Origin: Sulfuricurvum sp.
Lineage (GTDB): Bacteria; Campylobacterota; Campylobacteria; Campylobacterales; Sulfurimonadaceae
Direction: 5' to 3'
DNA length: 44,449 nt
Assembly (NCBI GenBank): GCA_024635855.1
Contig: JAGXHZ010000129.1
Span: 1-44,449, forward strand
Both the position numbers and the translations under genes were made by a program. Below the pieces are notes generated by a model. That model was given only the letters and a program-made list of their open reading frames with translations, was not told where the DNA came from and searched no databases. Below, piece by piece: positions 16,280 to 25,849 of the stretch. The first letter of the stretch is position 1. Each line of letters starts with the position of its first letter.

Positions 16280-19200
16280 ATGTCTGAGGAATTAATTCCA
16301 AAGCAAAATCCACTACTTAAAAAGATTGAATTTCATTCGCCGATTGATCATGCGGATCCACACTATACCTATACAGGACTTCTTGATCGTGCGATGGAGG
16401 ATAAAGATGTTACCAACATTGCACTTGCTGGTCCCTATGGCTCCGGTAAAAGCAGTATTCTGAAAACATACTTTGAAAACCGACGTAAAGACACCTATAA
16501 GCCTGTTTGGATTTCAATGGCTGGGTTTGAAAATTCAGATGGTACTTTAAAAGGTAAATCGGTGTCAAAAGATAGTGATCTTCAACGACATATTGAGCAA
16601 AGCATCCTGCAACAAGTCTTTTATAGTGTTGAAAAGAAAGATATACCCCTTTCAAAATTACGACGAATTGAGAAACCAGATATGGAGAGTGCTATTGAGA
16701 CATCTCTATGGATACTCGTATACCTTTATTCCACAATCGTGAGTTTTAAACCATCATTGTTACCCTTCGCAATACCACCCGAACCACTTATTGGTCTTTT
16801 CCAATTCTTTTTTTTGCTGATGACAATCGTTACGCTTCCTTTGATCATCGTATATCTTTCCAAGTTGCGACTGAATAAAATCATCATTAAAGATACCGAA
16901 TTCTCCTTTGTTGACGATGAACAGATAAACACTTCACTAATCAATCGTCATATCGATGAAATTATCAACTATTTTGAGGCTACAGGAAAAGATGTTTTGG
17001 TCATTGAGGATCTAGACCGCTTTAAAATGCGATCTATTTTTACTAAGCTACGTGAACTTAACATGCTCATCAATCAATATGCTCCCTTCAAGGAAAAGAA
17101 TAAGAAAGTAGTTTTCATTTATGCAGTTAAAGATGATCTCTTCGCTGGAGAAGAGCGTACAAAATTTTTTGACGCTATTATCCCAGTCATTCCTCAAGTC
17201 AATGCATCTGGTAGTGCAGTGGATTTTTTTAAAACACGCCTTGGTTCGGACATCGCAGACAAACTTGGCGTACAGTTCCTTACGGACATCAGTACTTATA
17301 TACATGATTTTCGATTATTGGCTAATATCTGTAACGAATTTATTGTCTACATCGCTGAAAAAGAAGGTAATGAGCAAAATATCCGAAAAGACTACTACAA
17401 GTCCATTCTTGAAGATGGCGGATTTATCCGAAAACTTTTTGCACTGATCGTCTACAAAAACTTCTTTCCTGAAGATTTCGCAAGACTTCATCAAAATCGC
17501 GGATGGGTATACAAAGTATTAAACGAAAAGCTAAAAAATACAATGGAGAAACAAATTGTAGTTATTGAAAAAAACATTAGTGATCTGCAAATAAATATAA
17601 TAGCAATTGAAGAGACTGGACCGCTCAAACTCGAAGAGGTAAGGCTTCTGAGTATTGTAGAACATTTGGAATCTCTGGGATATGAGAACATAGCAGCAAT
17701 CAATAGTATGTCTCCTGCACAGATGGCTAAGAACGAGCAAAGTACAAATGATTTTTTACAAATGAATAGTGGACAGATTATTGTTACTTTATCTAATGGA
17801 AATCAAAATCGTATTAACACTAGACCATGCAGTCAAGATATATTCGACCGAATAAATTACACGACCGAAAGATTAAATGACAAAACAACAGTGATACGAA
17901 ACGATATATCAAATAAAATCCAACTAATCCGTGGCATGAGAGGGATGACTCTTGTTGATGTTTTAAAGAAGTTTGGCGAAGGAGATCTCTTTGGCGAAAC
18001 TGAAGAACTCTATGTCGATAGCGCCGATCCAGCTAATAAACTCAACCAACATGAAAAAACTAGACGCAAACCGGTTGAGGAACTGGTGAAATACCTACTT
18101 CGCAAAGGATACATTGCTAATGATTACGGCGATTACATCTCCTATTTCTCCGGAGACGGAGTTATGTCACACCATGACCGCGATTACAGGAAACGCGTGA
18201 ACAATAACGGAGTACCGTTTCTCGATGCCATTATTGATAATCCTGAAGCTATTTATGCCAGCGTAGAGCCACAGTTTTTTTCGAATCCAGCAGCTGTGAA
18301 TTATCATATTTGCAAGTTTTTATTTACTGCTGACAAGAGCCTTCTTGGCATTAATGAAGCAAGAAAGCATTTCATGGATGCAATTCGAGGCAATCATGAA
18401 TTCATTGTCACTTTCTTGGAGAGTGATTCCAATATTGTGTTGTTTATTGAACATTTTACAGAAGATTACCAAGAGTCTGCATGGCAGATCACTGCTGATT
18501 ATGATATTTCAGATTTACGTAAACGGCATATAGCATACACTTTCCTCGCAAATTTGAATGATAAGCAAATTAAGAAGCTAGGTAAGAAATTTATTCAGTA
18601 TGTGGAAGCAGAAATAAAATTGCTATCGATGTATGATGAACGTACAGAATCGATAGATTTTACACTATTAAAAGCCCTCAACTTACGTTTTTTAGATATG
18701 GGAAACATGTTAGGTGGTCGTAGCATTGATTTACTCGAATACATCTATAAAGAAGATTTATACGTAATAACTCCTCCTATGATCTCTGAATTGACTTTGC
18801 TCACAACAGAACCACCATACAAAAGAGAAAAATGGGATGTGGACTACGTGAAGATTTCTGGTCTTGGTATGAAGCCTCTAATAGCACGTATAGACAATGA
18901 AATAGAAAAATACGTTAATGACCTATTTATTCCTGTAATGGAAAAACATGGAGTGCCGTTTGAAGGCTCTATAGTTATGTTGCTAAATCATAAACTGCTT
19001 TTGGATGAAACAAAAGAGAAGTTGATTTCTAAACTTAGTATTGCTATTAATAACATTGCAAAGATTGAAAATAAGACCCAGCGTATGCAGACGATGAAAT
19101 ACCATATCGCGCTATCTACCTGGCAAAATATGCTAACTTATTATGAAGATGTACATTCTATCGACGAGTACTCAGTCTATTACATCTCAAACGAGGAGTT

Positions 19201-20005
19201 TTTTACTCAACTAATATCTAGTGAACAATTTCCATCAATATATTTTGATGAGTTGATCATCGATATTGCCCTCTGCCCGGATCTGCCATATATGCATCGC
19301 AAAAATCTTGCCGATAAAGCCAAAATAAGCTCGATTTCATTAGATAACGTAGATAGTATGCTAATAAAAGATCTTGTTGAATCAGGCATCATTACTCTCA
19401 ACCCAGAAACCTACAAGACAGTAATAAAAAATGCTTCCGATTTTCAGGATACATTGGGAGCCGAATTGATCCTACAGAATATCCAAATTGTCCTGCAAGA
19501 TATTCATCAGTATGATATAACTGAAAATCAAGCTGCCATGATCCTAGACGGGCTTGAAGACCTAAACCTTAAAATTGAATTTGCTTCTTCTGCAGCCTGT
19601 GCTACAGTAGGTTTATCACAATTGCCTGGAGCATTGGGACGTATGGCCATGGAAGTAATTAATCAAAATCAAGAATATAAATTTGAGTTAAATCAGCTTC
19701 TAGTTATGTTGACTTCACATGGCAATGACAGAACAACAAAACTTCGCTTGGCAATTGATCAGCTACCGCATTATGACAATGAAGTAGTCTTAGCGGCTAT
19801 TAAAGGAATCAGCAGTCGTTATGTCCAGATAGCAGAAGGCGGAAAACGAGAAGCTGTGAGTTTCGATTACAGCGAAATAGAGGAACGCCTATTAAATTTT
19901 TTGAAAGAACGTAAGATCATTGGGAAAAATATATCGATAAAAGATGAGAATATAATTGTTCAAAAACTGAAGTATCCTGCTGGAAAGACGGTTGAGAAAG
20001 AGTAA
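16280..20005 (+). CDS. YobI-type membrane-associated P-loop NTPase
   Basis: The 1241-residue protein carries Walker A GPYGSGKSS at residues 51-59 and Walker B DVLVIEDLDRF at about 238-248, followed by a sensor-like region (KVVFIYAVKDDLF). Two adjacent hydrophobic segments at roughly 142-205 interrupt the ATPase domain, as in KAP/YobI-type NTPases. The N-terminal pattern (NPLLKKIEFHSPID, YTGLLDRAMEDKDVTNIALAGPYGSGKSS) fits the YobI family. The remaining 850 residues are largely helical without recognised domains. YobI-like NTPases are placed by comparative genomics among biological-conflict systems; the mechanism is not established. The reading frame is intact. It lies alone on the + strand, with its own leader, between the GNAT-like gene and the convergent defence operon. 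Confidence 0.75.
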   Translation: MSEELIPKQNPLLKKIEFHSPIDHADPHYTYTGLLDRAMEDKDVTNIALAGPYGSGKSSILKTYFENRRKDTYKPVWISMAGFENSDGTLKGKSVSKDSDLQRHIEQSILQQVFYSVEKKDIPLSKLRRIEKPDMESAIETSLWILVYLYSTIVSFKPSLLPFAIPPEPLIGLFQFFFLLMTIVTLPLIIVYLSKLRLNKIIIKDTEFSFVDDEQINTSLINRHIDEIINYFEATGKDVLVIEDLDRFKMRSIFTKLRELNMLINQYAPFKEKNKKVVFIYAVKDDLFAGEERTKFFDAIIPVIPQVNASGSAVDFFKTRLGSDIADKLGVQFLTDISTYIHDFRLLANICNEFIVYIAEKEGNEQNIRKDYYKSILEDGGFIRKLFALIVYKNFFPEDFARLHQNRGWVYKVLNEKLKNTMEKQIVVIEKNISDLQINIIAIEETGPLKLEEVRLLSIVEHLESLGYENIAAINSMSPAQMAKNEQSTNDFLQMNSGQIIVTLSNGNQNRINTRPCSQDIFDRINYTTERLNDKTTVIRNDISNKIQLIRGMRGMTLVDVLKKFGEGDLFGETEELYVDSADPANKLNQHEKTRRKPVEELVKYLLRKGYIANDYGDYISYFSGDGVMSHHDRDYRKRVNNNGVPFLDAIIDNPEAIYASVEPQFFSNPAAVNYHICKFLFTADKSLLGINEARKHFMDAIRGNHEFIVTFLESDSNIVLFIEHFTEDYQESAWQITADYDISDLRKRHIAYTFLANLNDKQIKKLGKKFIQYVEAEIKLLSMYDERTESIDFTLLKALNLRFLDMGNMLGGRSIDLLEYIYKEDLYVITPPMISELTLLTTEPPYKREKWDVDYVKISGLGMKPLIARIDNEIEKYVNDLFIPVMEKHGVPFEGSIVMLLNHKLLLDETKEKLISKLSIAINNIAKIENKTQRMQTMKYHIALSTWQNMLTYYEDVHSIDEYSVYYISNEEFFTQLISSEQFPSIYFDELIIDIALCPDLPYMHRKNLADKAKISSISLDNVDSMLIKDLVESGIITLNPETYKTVIKNASDFQDTLGAELILQNIQIVLQDIHQYDITENQAAMILDGLEDLNLKIEFASSAACATVGLSQLPGALGRMAMEVINQNQEYKFELNQLLVMLTSHGNDRTTKLRLAIDQLPHYDNEVVLAAIKGISSRYVQIAEGGKREAVSFDYSEIEERLLNFLKERKIIGKNISIKDENIIVQKLKYPAGKTVEKE

Positions 20006-20010
20006 GTATT

Positions 20011-20034
20011 CAAATAAATTGTGCTTTTTATTTG
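20011..20034. terminator. AT-rich hairpin downstream of the YobI-type gene
   Basis: CAAATAAA (20011-20018) pairs with TTTATTTG (20027-20034) across an 8-nt loop, 5 nt after the NTPase stop. It is weak as a terminator because no T-run follows, but it is placed where one would be expected. Confidence 0.4.
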
Positions 20035-20134
20035 AGTGATTAAATTGTGTAGAACACGAAGCGGATTTCAGTTATATTCCATATGATATCTTTCGCATAT
20101 AAGATACATTTAAAAGAATTCATTGAGGTGTCCA

Positions 20135-20208
20135 ATGAATGATTATTCTTCAGACCTGCCAATATGCATGGCTTCTATGGGGCGTGTGTAATCGACTCCG
20201 AAGGAGTC
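20135..20208 (+). other. Possible 18-codon frame followed by a GACTCC/GGAGTC hairpin
   Basis: Between the convergent NTPase and metallopeptidase genes an ATG at 20135, preceded by GAGGTG, opens a frame of 18 codons (MNDYSSDLPICMASMGRV) ending with TAA at 20189-20191. A 6-bp hairpin GACTCC/GGAGTC (20194-20208) follows within 3 nt. It could be a tiny gene with a structured 3' end or chance. The rest of the spacer (20,035-20,134 and 20,209-20,237) shows nothing clear. Confidence 0.2.
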
Positions 20209-20237
20209 TCTGCATATGTTCCAGTGAGTTGTTCAAA

Positions 20238-20906
20238 TTAGGCCTGAGCTGATTCCAGCTTCAGTTTCCTTTTCTGCCAATCTGGCATGTGTAAGCTCAG
20301 ATAATTGTAGAAGTTTTTACTATGGTCATTGTGGATCAAATGAACCAATTCATGAAAAATTACATACTCAATTGAGCTTTTTGGTTTCTTGATAAGTTCA
20401 AGATTTAAATTGATATAGGATTTCTTTGGGTTACAAGACCCCCAACGAGTTTTCATTGATCTAATTCGAACTGCTTTGATCTCTAGTTTGACGATAGCGT
20501 TATATTTCTCAATATTTTTTTGAAAATACTCCATTGCCTTGGCTGTGTACCAGTCATTAATGAGCTTTTCTTTTTTGCTATAGTCATTTTTATCTTTAAC
20601 ATAAAGTTCAAAATATCCACGGTTCAGTCGGGCTTTTTCGCTATTTGATTCTATGACTTTTAGACGATAATTTCTACCAAGATAAACAAAGCTTTCCCCG
20701 CTAACTAGTTCTTTTCTTGGTTGAACATTCTTTTGAAAGAGCTCAAGCTGCCGTTTTACCCAATTGGCTCTTTTTTGAAGAATATACTCTATTTCTCTAT
20801 CCGTCATATCCAGAGGTATAGTTAGCAATACTTCTTGATTGGGTTTGACTTTTAGATTGGCGTGCTTGATATCCTTGTAAACAATAGTGATGTTATCTCT
20901 TTGCAT
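20238..20906 (-). CDS. YgjP/DUF45-type zinc metallopeptidase
   Basis: This is a gluzincin-like protein of the YgjP (DUF45) family. The zinc-binding helix is VIFHELVHLIHNDHSKNFY (HExxH at about residue 185 with a third downstream His), preceded by the family motif RSMKTRWGSCNPKKSYINLN. The chosen ATG 20906 overlaps the last 14 bases of hsdR and gives 222 residues; the frame is open further upstream, but that part lies within hsdR. Such genes are often found as the last gene of type I restriction operons. A protease role in controlling restriction is plausible but unproven. Confidence 0.8.
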   Translation of the reverse strand: MQRDNITIVYKDIKHANLKVKPNQEVLLTIPLDMTDREIEYILQKRANWVKRQLELFQKNVQPRKELVSGESFVYLGRNYRLKVIESNSEKARLNRGYFELYVKDKNDYSKKEKLINDWYTAKAMEYFQKNIEKYNAIVKLEIKAVRIRSMKTRWGSCNPKKSYINLNLELIKKPKSSIEYVIFHELVHLIHNDHSKNFYNYLSLHMPDWQKRKLKLESAQA

Positions 20907-23900
20907 AGTTATTGATGCCGATGGAACGAACTTGGGCGATGATTTCATCTAAATCTGTGAATTTGATGTTATGGGTACTCTCAAGTTCCCAAAGTAAATC
21001 GTCTATCTCTTGATCAATAGCATTTTTAACATCGTTATTATTTTCCCAATCAGGTTTTTTGGATGCCTCTTTGAAGATAGAATCCACCTTGAGAACTACT
21101 TCAATAAATACTTCTTCTGGGATCTCTTTCATGTATGTTTGCAGGTTATCATAAAATGATCGTGCCATAGCATTATGTTTAATTTGTTCAGGATATTCAT
21201 CTAAATCGTCACTGTTTTTTTGCATCAATAATGAGCGAATATCTTTCGCATGTTTGAGTTTGTCTTCATCAGTGAGTCGCCCCTCTTTATACTCATCCAA
21301 AATCTCTTGAATGCGTTTAGAGAGCTTGTCATAATAAGCGGGATTTTGCTCTCGTCGCTCAGAAATAACTTTTGTACTGGCACTAATGATGGTATCAGCT
21401 CTCGCATTATCCCCTACAACACGATCAAGTTCTTTTTCAAAATCTGCATCAAAGATATTAACGAGCTTGGTAAGTTGATTAACTTCTTCGGCACTGATGA
21501 ATGTATCCAGAAGCTTTTGCATCTGCTTTTCATATTTACCGAAATCTACCTCTTCGTGATAGCGTATTTTGACACTTTTTCGAAGTTCACTATAAAACTT
21601 CATAACCTTCTTGTACTCTTCAATTTCGGCTTTCGTGAAGACTTCAGTAATTTTGTCGCTTGAGAGAGCAAGTTTGAGTGCTCTTGCGTAAGATGATAGG
21701 AGTTCATAAAACTCTTTTCTTTTGTCTTCATCTCCCAAGAAAACTTCATAGCTTTCTTGATCATTTTTATTTTCAACAGGATCAAAAAGTTCTTTGAGAT
21801 GAGAGTAAAACGTTTTTACTCTCGCCACTTCCTCTTTGATGTCGATGACTGCACCGAGCAAATCCTCTTCTTCGAAGCCATCAAGTGAACTGTATGAAGT
21901 TAGAGCTTGGTCAAGGTTTCCTAGAAGCCCCCGATAATCAACAATGAATCCGAAGTCTTTACCGTCATACAAGCGGTTTACACGCGCAATAGCCTGCAGG
22001 AGATTATGTTCTTTGAGCTCTTTATCAATATAGAGTATCGCCGCTCTCGGTGCATCAAATCCGGTCAAAAGCTTATCTACGACAATTAGCAGTTCGATCT
22101 CATCGCCCTCGATAAATTCGTCTTTGATCTTTTCAAGAAAATGCTCTTCATCACCATACTTTCTAATGAGTTTATTCCATGCTTCGATAACGAATTGCTT
22201 ATTGCTCTCATCAACTTCATCATGCCCCTCTCTTGTATCCGGTGCAGAGATGACAAAAGAGGTTTTGATATTGCCAAATTCTTCAAAAATAGAGTGATAT
22301 TTGATCGCCTCGTATTTGCTGCTGGTAGCTAGCATCGCTTTAAAACCTGTGCCCTGTATGTTTCTAATGAAATGCTCATTTATATCGAGAGCAATCATCT
22401 CAAGACGCCGCTCACTGGAAGCGATTCTCTGAAATCGCGCCCATTTTCTTTTTAAGTCCATTTTTTGTTCATCATTCAGGTCACGAGATATCATCTCAAA
22501 TCGTCGATCCAGACCGTTTTGATCATTTACCCATTGATCTACCAATCTGCCTTCATAAAGCAAAGGTAAAACCGCATTGTCTCGTACTGCCTGATCAATC
22601 GTGTATTTATGAATCAACCCGCCAAATTTAGCGATAGAGCTTTTCTCACGCTTGAGCAGTGGTGTACCCGTAAAGCCGAGATAACATCCGTTATCAAACA
22701 CCTTTTTCATCGATTTATGCAGATCACCGCCTTGGGTTCGGTGTGATTCATCGACGAGCACAAAGATATTGGGATCATCCAAGACGATTTTTTCTTTTTC
22801 TACCGTCTCAAACTTATGAATTAGTGTCGTTATAACACTCATACCCGATTGCAGTTTTTCGATCAAATCATGACCGCTACTGGCACGTCCCGCTTTGATT
22901 TCACTGTTGGCAAACGTCGTATGTATCTGTCTATCCAAATCCGTTCTATCGGTGACTACGATGATTTTAGAACCTGCGATATCCCGCTTGATCACTTTTG
23001 TAAGCATTGCCATGGTGAGTGACTTGCCGCTTCCTTGTGTATGCCAGACGAGCCCACCGCCACGTCTGCCGGTATTATCAAACACATTGATTTTTTTAAC
23101 GATTTCTTTGATTGCAAAAAATTGCTGATATCGAGCCACTTTTTTGATTTTGTTGTCAAAAATGATATAAGAATGAAGGATTTCGATCACGCGATTTTTA
23201 CTAAACAGCGCAAAAATAGTTTTATCTAGCGCACTCGCCGTTCTATTTTCTATGAGGGTATTTGATTCCCTTTTGAATTCTTCCTCTTCCCATACGGCGT
23301 AGAACTTTTTAGGTGTCCCGGCTGTAGCATATTTAGGGCTATGGTTATTTCCGGCGATAGTTAGTTGAATGTATTTGAAGAGATGTGGAATCTCGTCTTT
23401 ACCTTGATTGCGGATCATTTGAGAGATACCTTGCTCCGCGTCCACACTCGATTTTTTCAGCTCGATCACTGCGAACGGAATGCCGTTGATAAATAGTACC
23501 AAGTCAGGACGTCTTGTCTTCTCAACTTCAGATGTAATTTGACGGTTGACAGTGAACTCTTCTGTGACATGAAAGATATTGTTTTCAGGATTTTTGAAAT
23601 CGATGTATTGAAGAGAAAAGCTTTTTTTGACGCCATCAATCAGCTCTTCATCATAGCTGGTTCCGAGCATGATCTTATCACTGATTTTTTGGTTGGCACT
23701 CATCAACCCTTCATTCAGTGGTACATTCAGTTCTTCGATCGCTTTGGCGATGTTTTTTGGGGAAAATGTATACTCTACCCCTTTGTATTCAAAGCCGTTA
23801 ATCTTTTGAAGCTGTTCGAGGAGGATGTCTTTAAGTATCACCTCTCCGCACTTACCATTTCGAACTCTAACATTATCTTCTTGGCTAATAAAGATATAAC

Positions 23901-23967
23901 CAATCTTCTTTAATAGCTCTATGGTGTTATTTTGAATGGTTGTTTCATTTGAGATATTAGGGTTCAT
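20893..23967 (-). CDS. hsdR: Type I restriction endonuclease subunit R
   Basis: HsdR provides ATP-driven DNA translocation and cleavage in the R2M2S complex. The 1024-residue protein is full length. An N-terminal PD-(D/E)xK nuclease region is seen as RPDLVLFINGIPFAVIELKK (about residues 152-171). SF2 helicase motifs follow in order: LVWHTQGSGKSLTMAML (Walker A, near 310), IIVVTDRTDLDRQI, VLVDESHRTQGG (DEAD-like, near 407), GFTGTPLL, LIVVDKLLTGFDAPR and LLQAIARVNRLY (motif VI). A helical C-terminal domain contacts the modification complex. The start overlaps the SLATT stop (ATGA), with AGGAG upstream. All motifs are intact, so the enzyme is probably active. Confidence 0.96.
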   Translation of the reverse strand: MNPNISNETTIQNNTIELLKKIGYIFISQEDNVRVRNGKCGEVILKDILLEQLQKINGFEYKGVEYTFSPKNIAKAIEELNVPLNEGLMSANQKISDKIMLGTSYDEELIDGVKKSFSLQYIDFKNPENNIFHVTEEFTVNRQITSEVEKTRRPDLVLFINGIPFAVIELKKSSVDAEQGISQMIRNQGKDEIPHLFKYIQLTIAGNNHSPKYATAGTPKKFYAVWEEEEFKRESNTLIENRTASALDKTIFALFSKNRVIEILHSYIIFDNKIKKVARYQQFFAIKEIVKKINVFDNTGRRGGGLVWHTQGSGKSLTMAMLTKVIKRDIAGSKIIVVTDRTDLDRQIHTTFANSEIKAGRASSGHDLIEKLQSGMSVITTLIHKFETVEKEKIVLDDPNIFVLVDESHRTQGGDLHKSMKKVFDNGCYLGFTGTPLLKREKSSIAKFGGLIHKYTIDQAVRDNAVLPLLYEGRLVDQWVNDQNGLDRRFEMISRDLNDEQKMDLKRKWARFQRIASSERRLEMIALDINEHFIRNIQGTGFKAMLATSSKYEAIKYHSIFEEFGNIKTSFVISAPDTREGHDEVDESNKQFVIEAWNKLIRKYGDEEHFLEKIKDEFIEGDEIELLIVVDKLLTGFDAPRAAILYIDKELKEHNLLQAIARVNRLYDGKDFGFIVDYRGLLGNLDQALTSYSSLDGFEEEDLLGAVIDIKEEVARVKTFYSHLKELFDPVENKNDQESYEVFLGDEDKRKEFYELLSSYARALKLALSSDKITEVFTKAEIEEYKKVMKFYSELRKSVKIRYHEEVDFGKYEKQMQKLLDTFISAEEVNQLTKLVNIFDADFEKELDRVVGDNARADTIISASTKVISERREQNPAYYDKLSKRIQEILDEYKEGRLTDEDKLKHAKDIRSLLMQKNSDDLDEYPEQIKHNAMARSFYDNLQTYMKEIPEEVFIEVVLKVDSIFKEASKKPDWENNNDVKNAIDQEIDDLLWELESTHNIKFTDLDEIIAQVRSIGINNYAKR

Positions 23968-24554
23968 ATAAAACTCCTAATTAAATTCCCAATAAATATC
24001 AATAAAACTACACCTATAAATACTATAAATGATAAAGGCATTTTATTTTCCCAGAAACTTAACTCAAGCTCAATTATAAGCCATTTAATATGGGTTGCCC
24101 ATTGCCAAAAGAACTTATAGTGGGCATACCAGTCACTAAATAATACTTGTTTGGAGATAGAAATTGAATAAAATTTATTCTCAATTTCTTGTAGCTTAGA
24201 TATATCTACATCAAAATTTGTATCATCAGGCTTGGCTTTTACAGAATGATATAAACTTTTTAGTTCATTAAATAATTCTATAATTTTTGAACCAGAATCA
24301 GCATATTCATCTTTTTTATCATCATACTTAGAAATATAAATACCAATTACACCAAAAATAATTAAAGTTGCTGAAACAATTTTGACATTTAATTCATCGA
24401 TAAATAAAGCTAAAATACCAATTGCCAAGGCACAAAAGTTAAGTATTCCAGGTATTTTGTCAACTATATCAAAAGTTGCAAAACTCTTTTTAGCACCAAA
24501 TCCAACATTGTATGCACTTTCAGCTATTTGCTTTAATAAATCATTTTTTGTCAT
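23964..24554 (-). CDS. SLATT-type two-TM effector (CBASS-like)
   Basis: The 196-residue protein has two adjacent hydrophobic helices near the N-terminus (ILNFCALAIGILALFID and VSATLIIFGVIGIYISKY), then a long charged helical region, and a further hydrophobic helix at the C-terminus (LSFIVFIGVVLLIFIGNLI). This layout, with FSDWYAHYKFFWQWA-like content, fits the SLATT family (SMODS and SLOG-associating 2TM effector). These are predicted pore-forming effectors opened by nucleotide messengers. The gene is directly downstream of the CD-NTase, with which it overlaps (TGATG); GGAG lies 8 nt ahead of the chosen ATG. It overlaps hsdR by four bases. The subfamily assignment is by pattern only. Confidence 0.75.
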   Translation of the reverse strand: MTKNDLLKQIAESAYNVGFGAKKSFATFDIVDKIPGILNFCALAIGILALFIDELNVKIVSATLIIFGVIGIYISKYDDKKDEYADSGSKIIELFNELKSLYHSVKAKPDDTNFDVDISKLQEIENKFYSISISKQVLFSDWYAHYKFFWQWATHIKWLIIELELSFWENKMPLSFIVFIGVVLLIFIGNLIRSFI

Positions 24555-25849
24555 CAACACACTCCTTCACTAATTGGTACATGAATTCTATCTTTTGCAA
24601 CAACTATATTATTTTGAACAATGTAACATTCAACTACATGATCTCCTCGAAAATTGGTTCTCTCTTTTTTTAAACTAGAACCTTTGACTATCTGCCCTCT
24701 AATCATATTCCTTTTTTGGGCTTCTTCTCCTCTATTTAACACTTTCCAGTAAATATCAAAATCATCTTTCACCTCATTATGAATTATTTGAAATTTCAAT
24801 TCTTTATTTGGCGATAATCTAATTTTACTTGCAAGAATATTTAATAAATTGTCTGTTCTAAATCCTGCTTGAGTTACTTCACAGTCAATTGATAAATCAT
24901 ATCTAATATCTACGTTGTATTTATCTTCTATAAACTCTTCTGTGTTTGTGCAGGTTGATATTGATTTATCCATAGCTTCCGTAGTTGCTTGAATAGCAGA
25001 TGGGAAACTTCTCCCAAAAATCTTTTTCCACTTCTGATTAGCATTCTTATTTTCTTGCGCTTCAATAGCTTCTAAAACTAATTTATGAGCTTTTTTGGCT
25101 CTACTTTGAAATTTCTTTTTTATATAAACTTTTTGATTACTACCCGGTGCAAGTACATGATTTGTGTTTTGTAGTTCAGATAAATATTTTAAAAAATCTC
25201 TAATTAGCCAGTCAGAATATGTAAAATTCTTATCATCATAATATGTAGTTGAATTTAGAAAATTATGAGCAAGGCTATCAATTAAAAGTCCACCCATCGC
25301 AACACCATGATAATTTTTCCAAGATCTAATCATTTTGCATAAGGTTCTTAGGTTTTTATTTTTAGCGTGATGTAAATCTGATATTGCTTTAATCTCAAGT
25401 CTAGGCTTTGTAGTTTTCCAACTACCTCCATTGTTTGTATCCGGATATAAAAAACTTCCATCTTCATATTCAAAAGCTGGTAATACCTCTATTTGATAGT
25501 TTGTAAAAGAAATTACAACAACTTGTCCATCTCCTCGCATATTTGTTTTTGGATATCTTGTTTGAATAGTTTGTTTTACTTCTTGCAACAGTGCAGATTG
25601 TCTACCATTTTTAAATCTTTCATAATCTGCCCAAGGCAATATGTAAACCATATCTAAATCTGAAATACTCTTAATAGCAGTAAATCTACCATAAGAACCT
25701 ACTTGTAAACTATTTGAAGTTGTAGAGTCAGTATTTCTATATTTATTATTCAATACTTTTGTGATTTCTCCATATCTATAACTGATTTTTTCTTTATTAG
25801 GGATAGCTAAATTTTGAAGAAATTCTTGAAAAGTATCTGATACATTCAT
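24554..25849 (-). CDS. CD-NTase (SMODS-type nucleotidyltransferase with AGS-C domain)
   Basis: This is a cGAS/DncV-like nucleotidyltransferase predicted to make a cyclic oligonucleotide on phage infection. The protein has 431 residues. The catalytic signature is GSYGRFTAIKSISDLDMVYIL: Gly51-Ser52, Asp64 and Asp66, with the third acidic residue Glu121 in YQIEVLPAF. The helical core continues to about residue 290. The C-terminal 125 residues form an AGS-C sensor domain, recognised from SIDCEVTQAGFRTD, DIYWKVLNRGEEA and GDHVVECYIV. All catalytic acids are present. It overlaps hsdS upstream (ATGA) and the 2TM effector gene downstream, so together they form a two-gene type I (minimal) CBASS-like module. 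No E1/E2/JAB or HORMA/TRIP13 genes are present. Confidence 0.85.
   Translation of the reverse strand: MNVSDTFQEFLQNLAIPNKEKISYRYGEITKVLNNKYRNTDSTTSNSLQVGSYGRFTAIKSISDLDMVYILPWADYERFKNGRQSALLQEVKQTIQTRYPKTNMRGDGQVVVISFTNYQIEVLPAFEYEDGSFLYPDTNNGGSWKTTKPRLEIKAISDLHHAKNKNLRTLCKMIRSWKNYHGVAMGGLLIDSLAHNFLNSTTYYDDKNFTYSDWLIRDFLKYLSELQNTNHVLAPGSNQKVYIKKKFQSRAKKAHKLVLEAIEAQENKNANQKWKKIFGRSFPSAIQATTEAMDKSISTCTNTEEFIEDKYNVDIRYDLSIDCEVTQAGFRTDNLLNILASKIRLSPNKELKFQIIHNEVKDDFDIYWKVLNRGEEAQKRNMIRGQIVKGSSLKKERTNFRGDHVVECYIVQNNIVVAKDRIHVPISEGVC

Noticed and set aside
16280..20005. KAP-family NTPase
   Set aside because: Related in having membrane helices inside the ATPase domain, but the N-terminal sequence and the size fit YobI-type proteins better; kept as an alternative only.
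24554..25849. Type II or III CBASS with ancillary genes
   Set aside because: No E1/E2, JAB, HORMA or TRIP13-like genes are next to the CD-NTase; neighbours are hsdS and hsdR.
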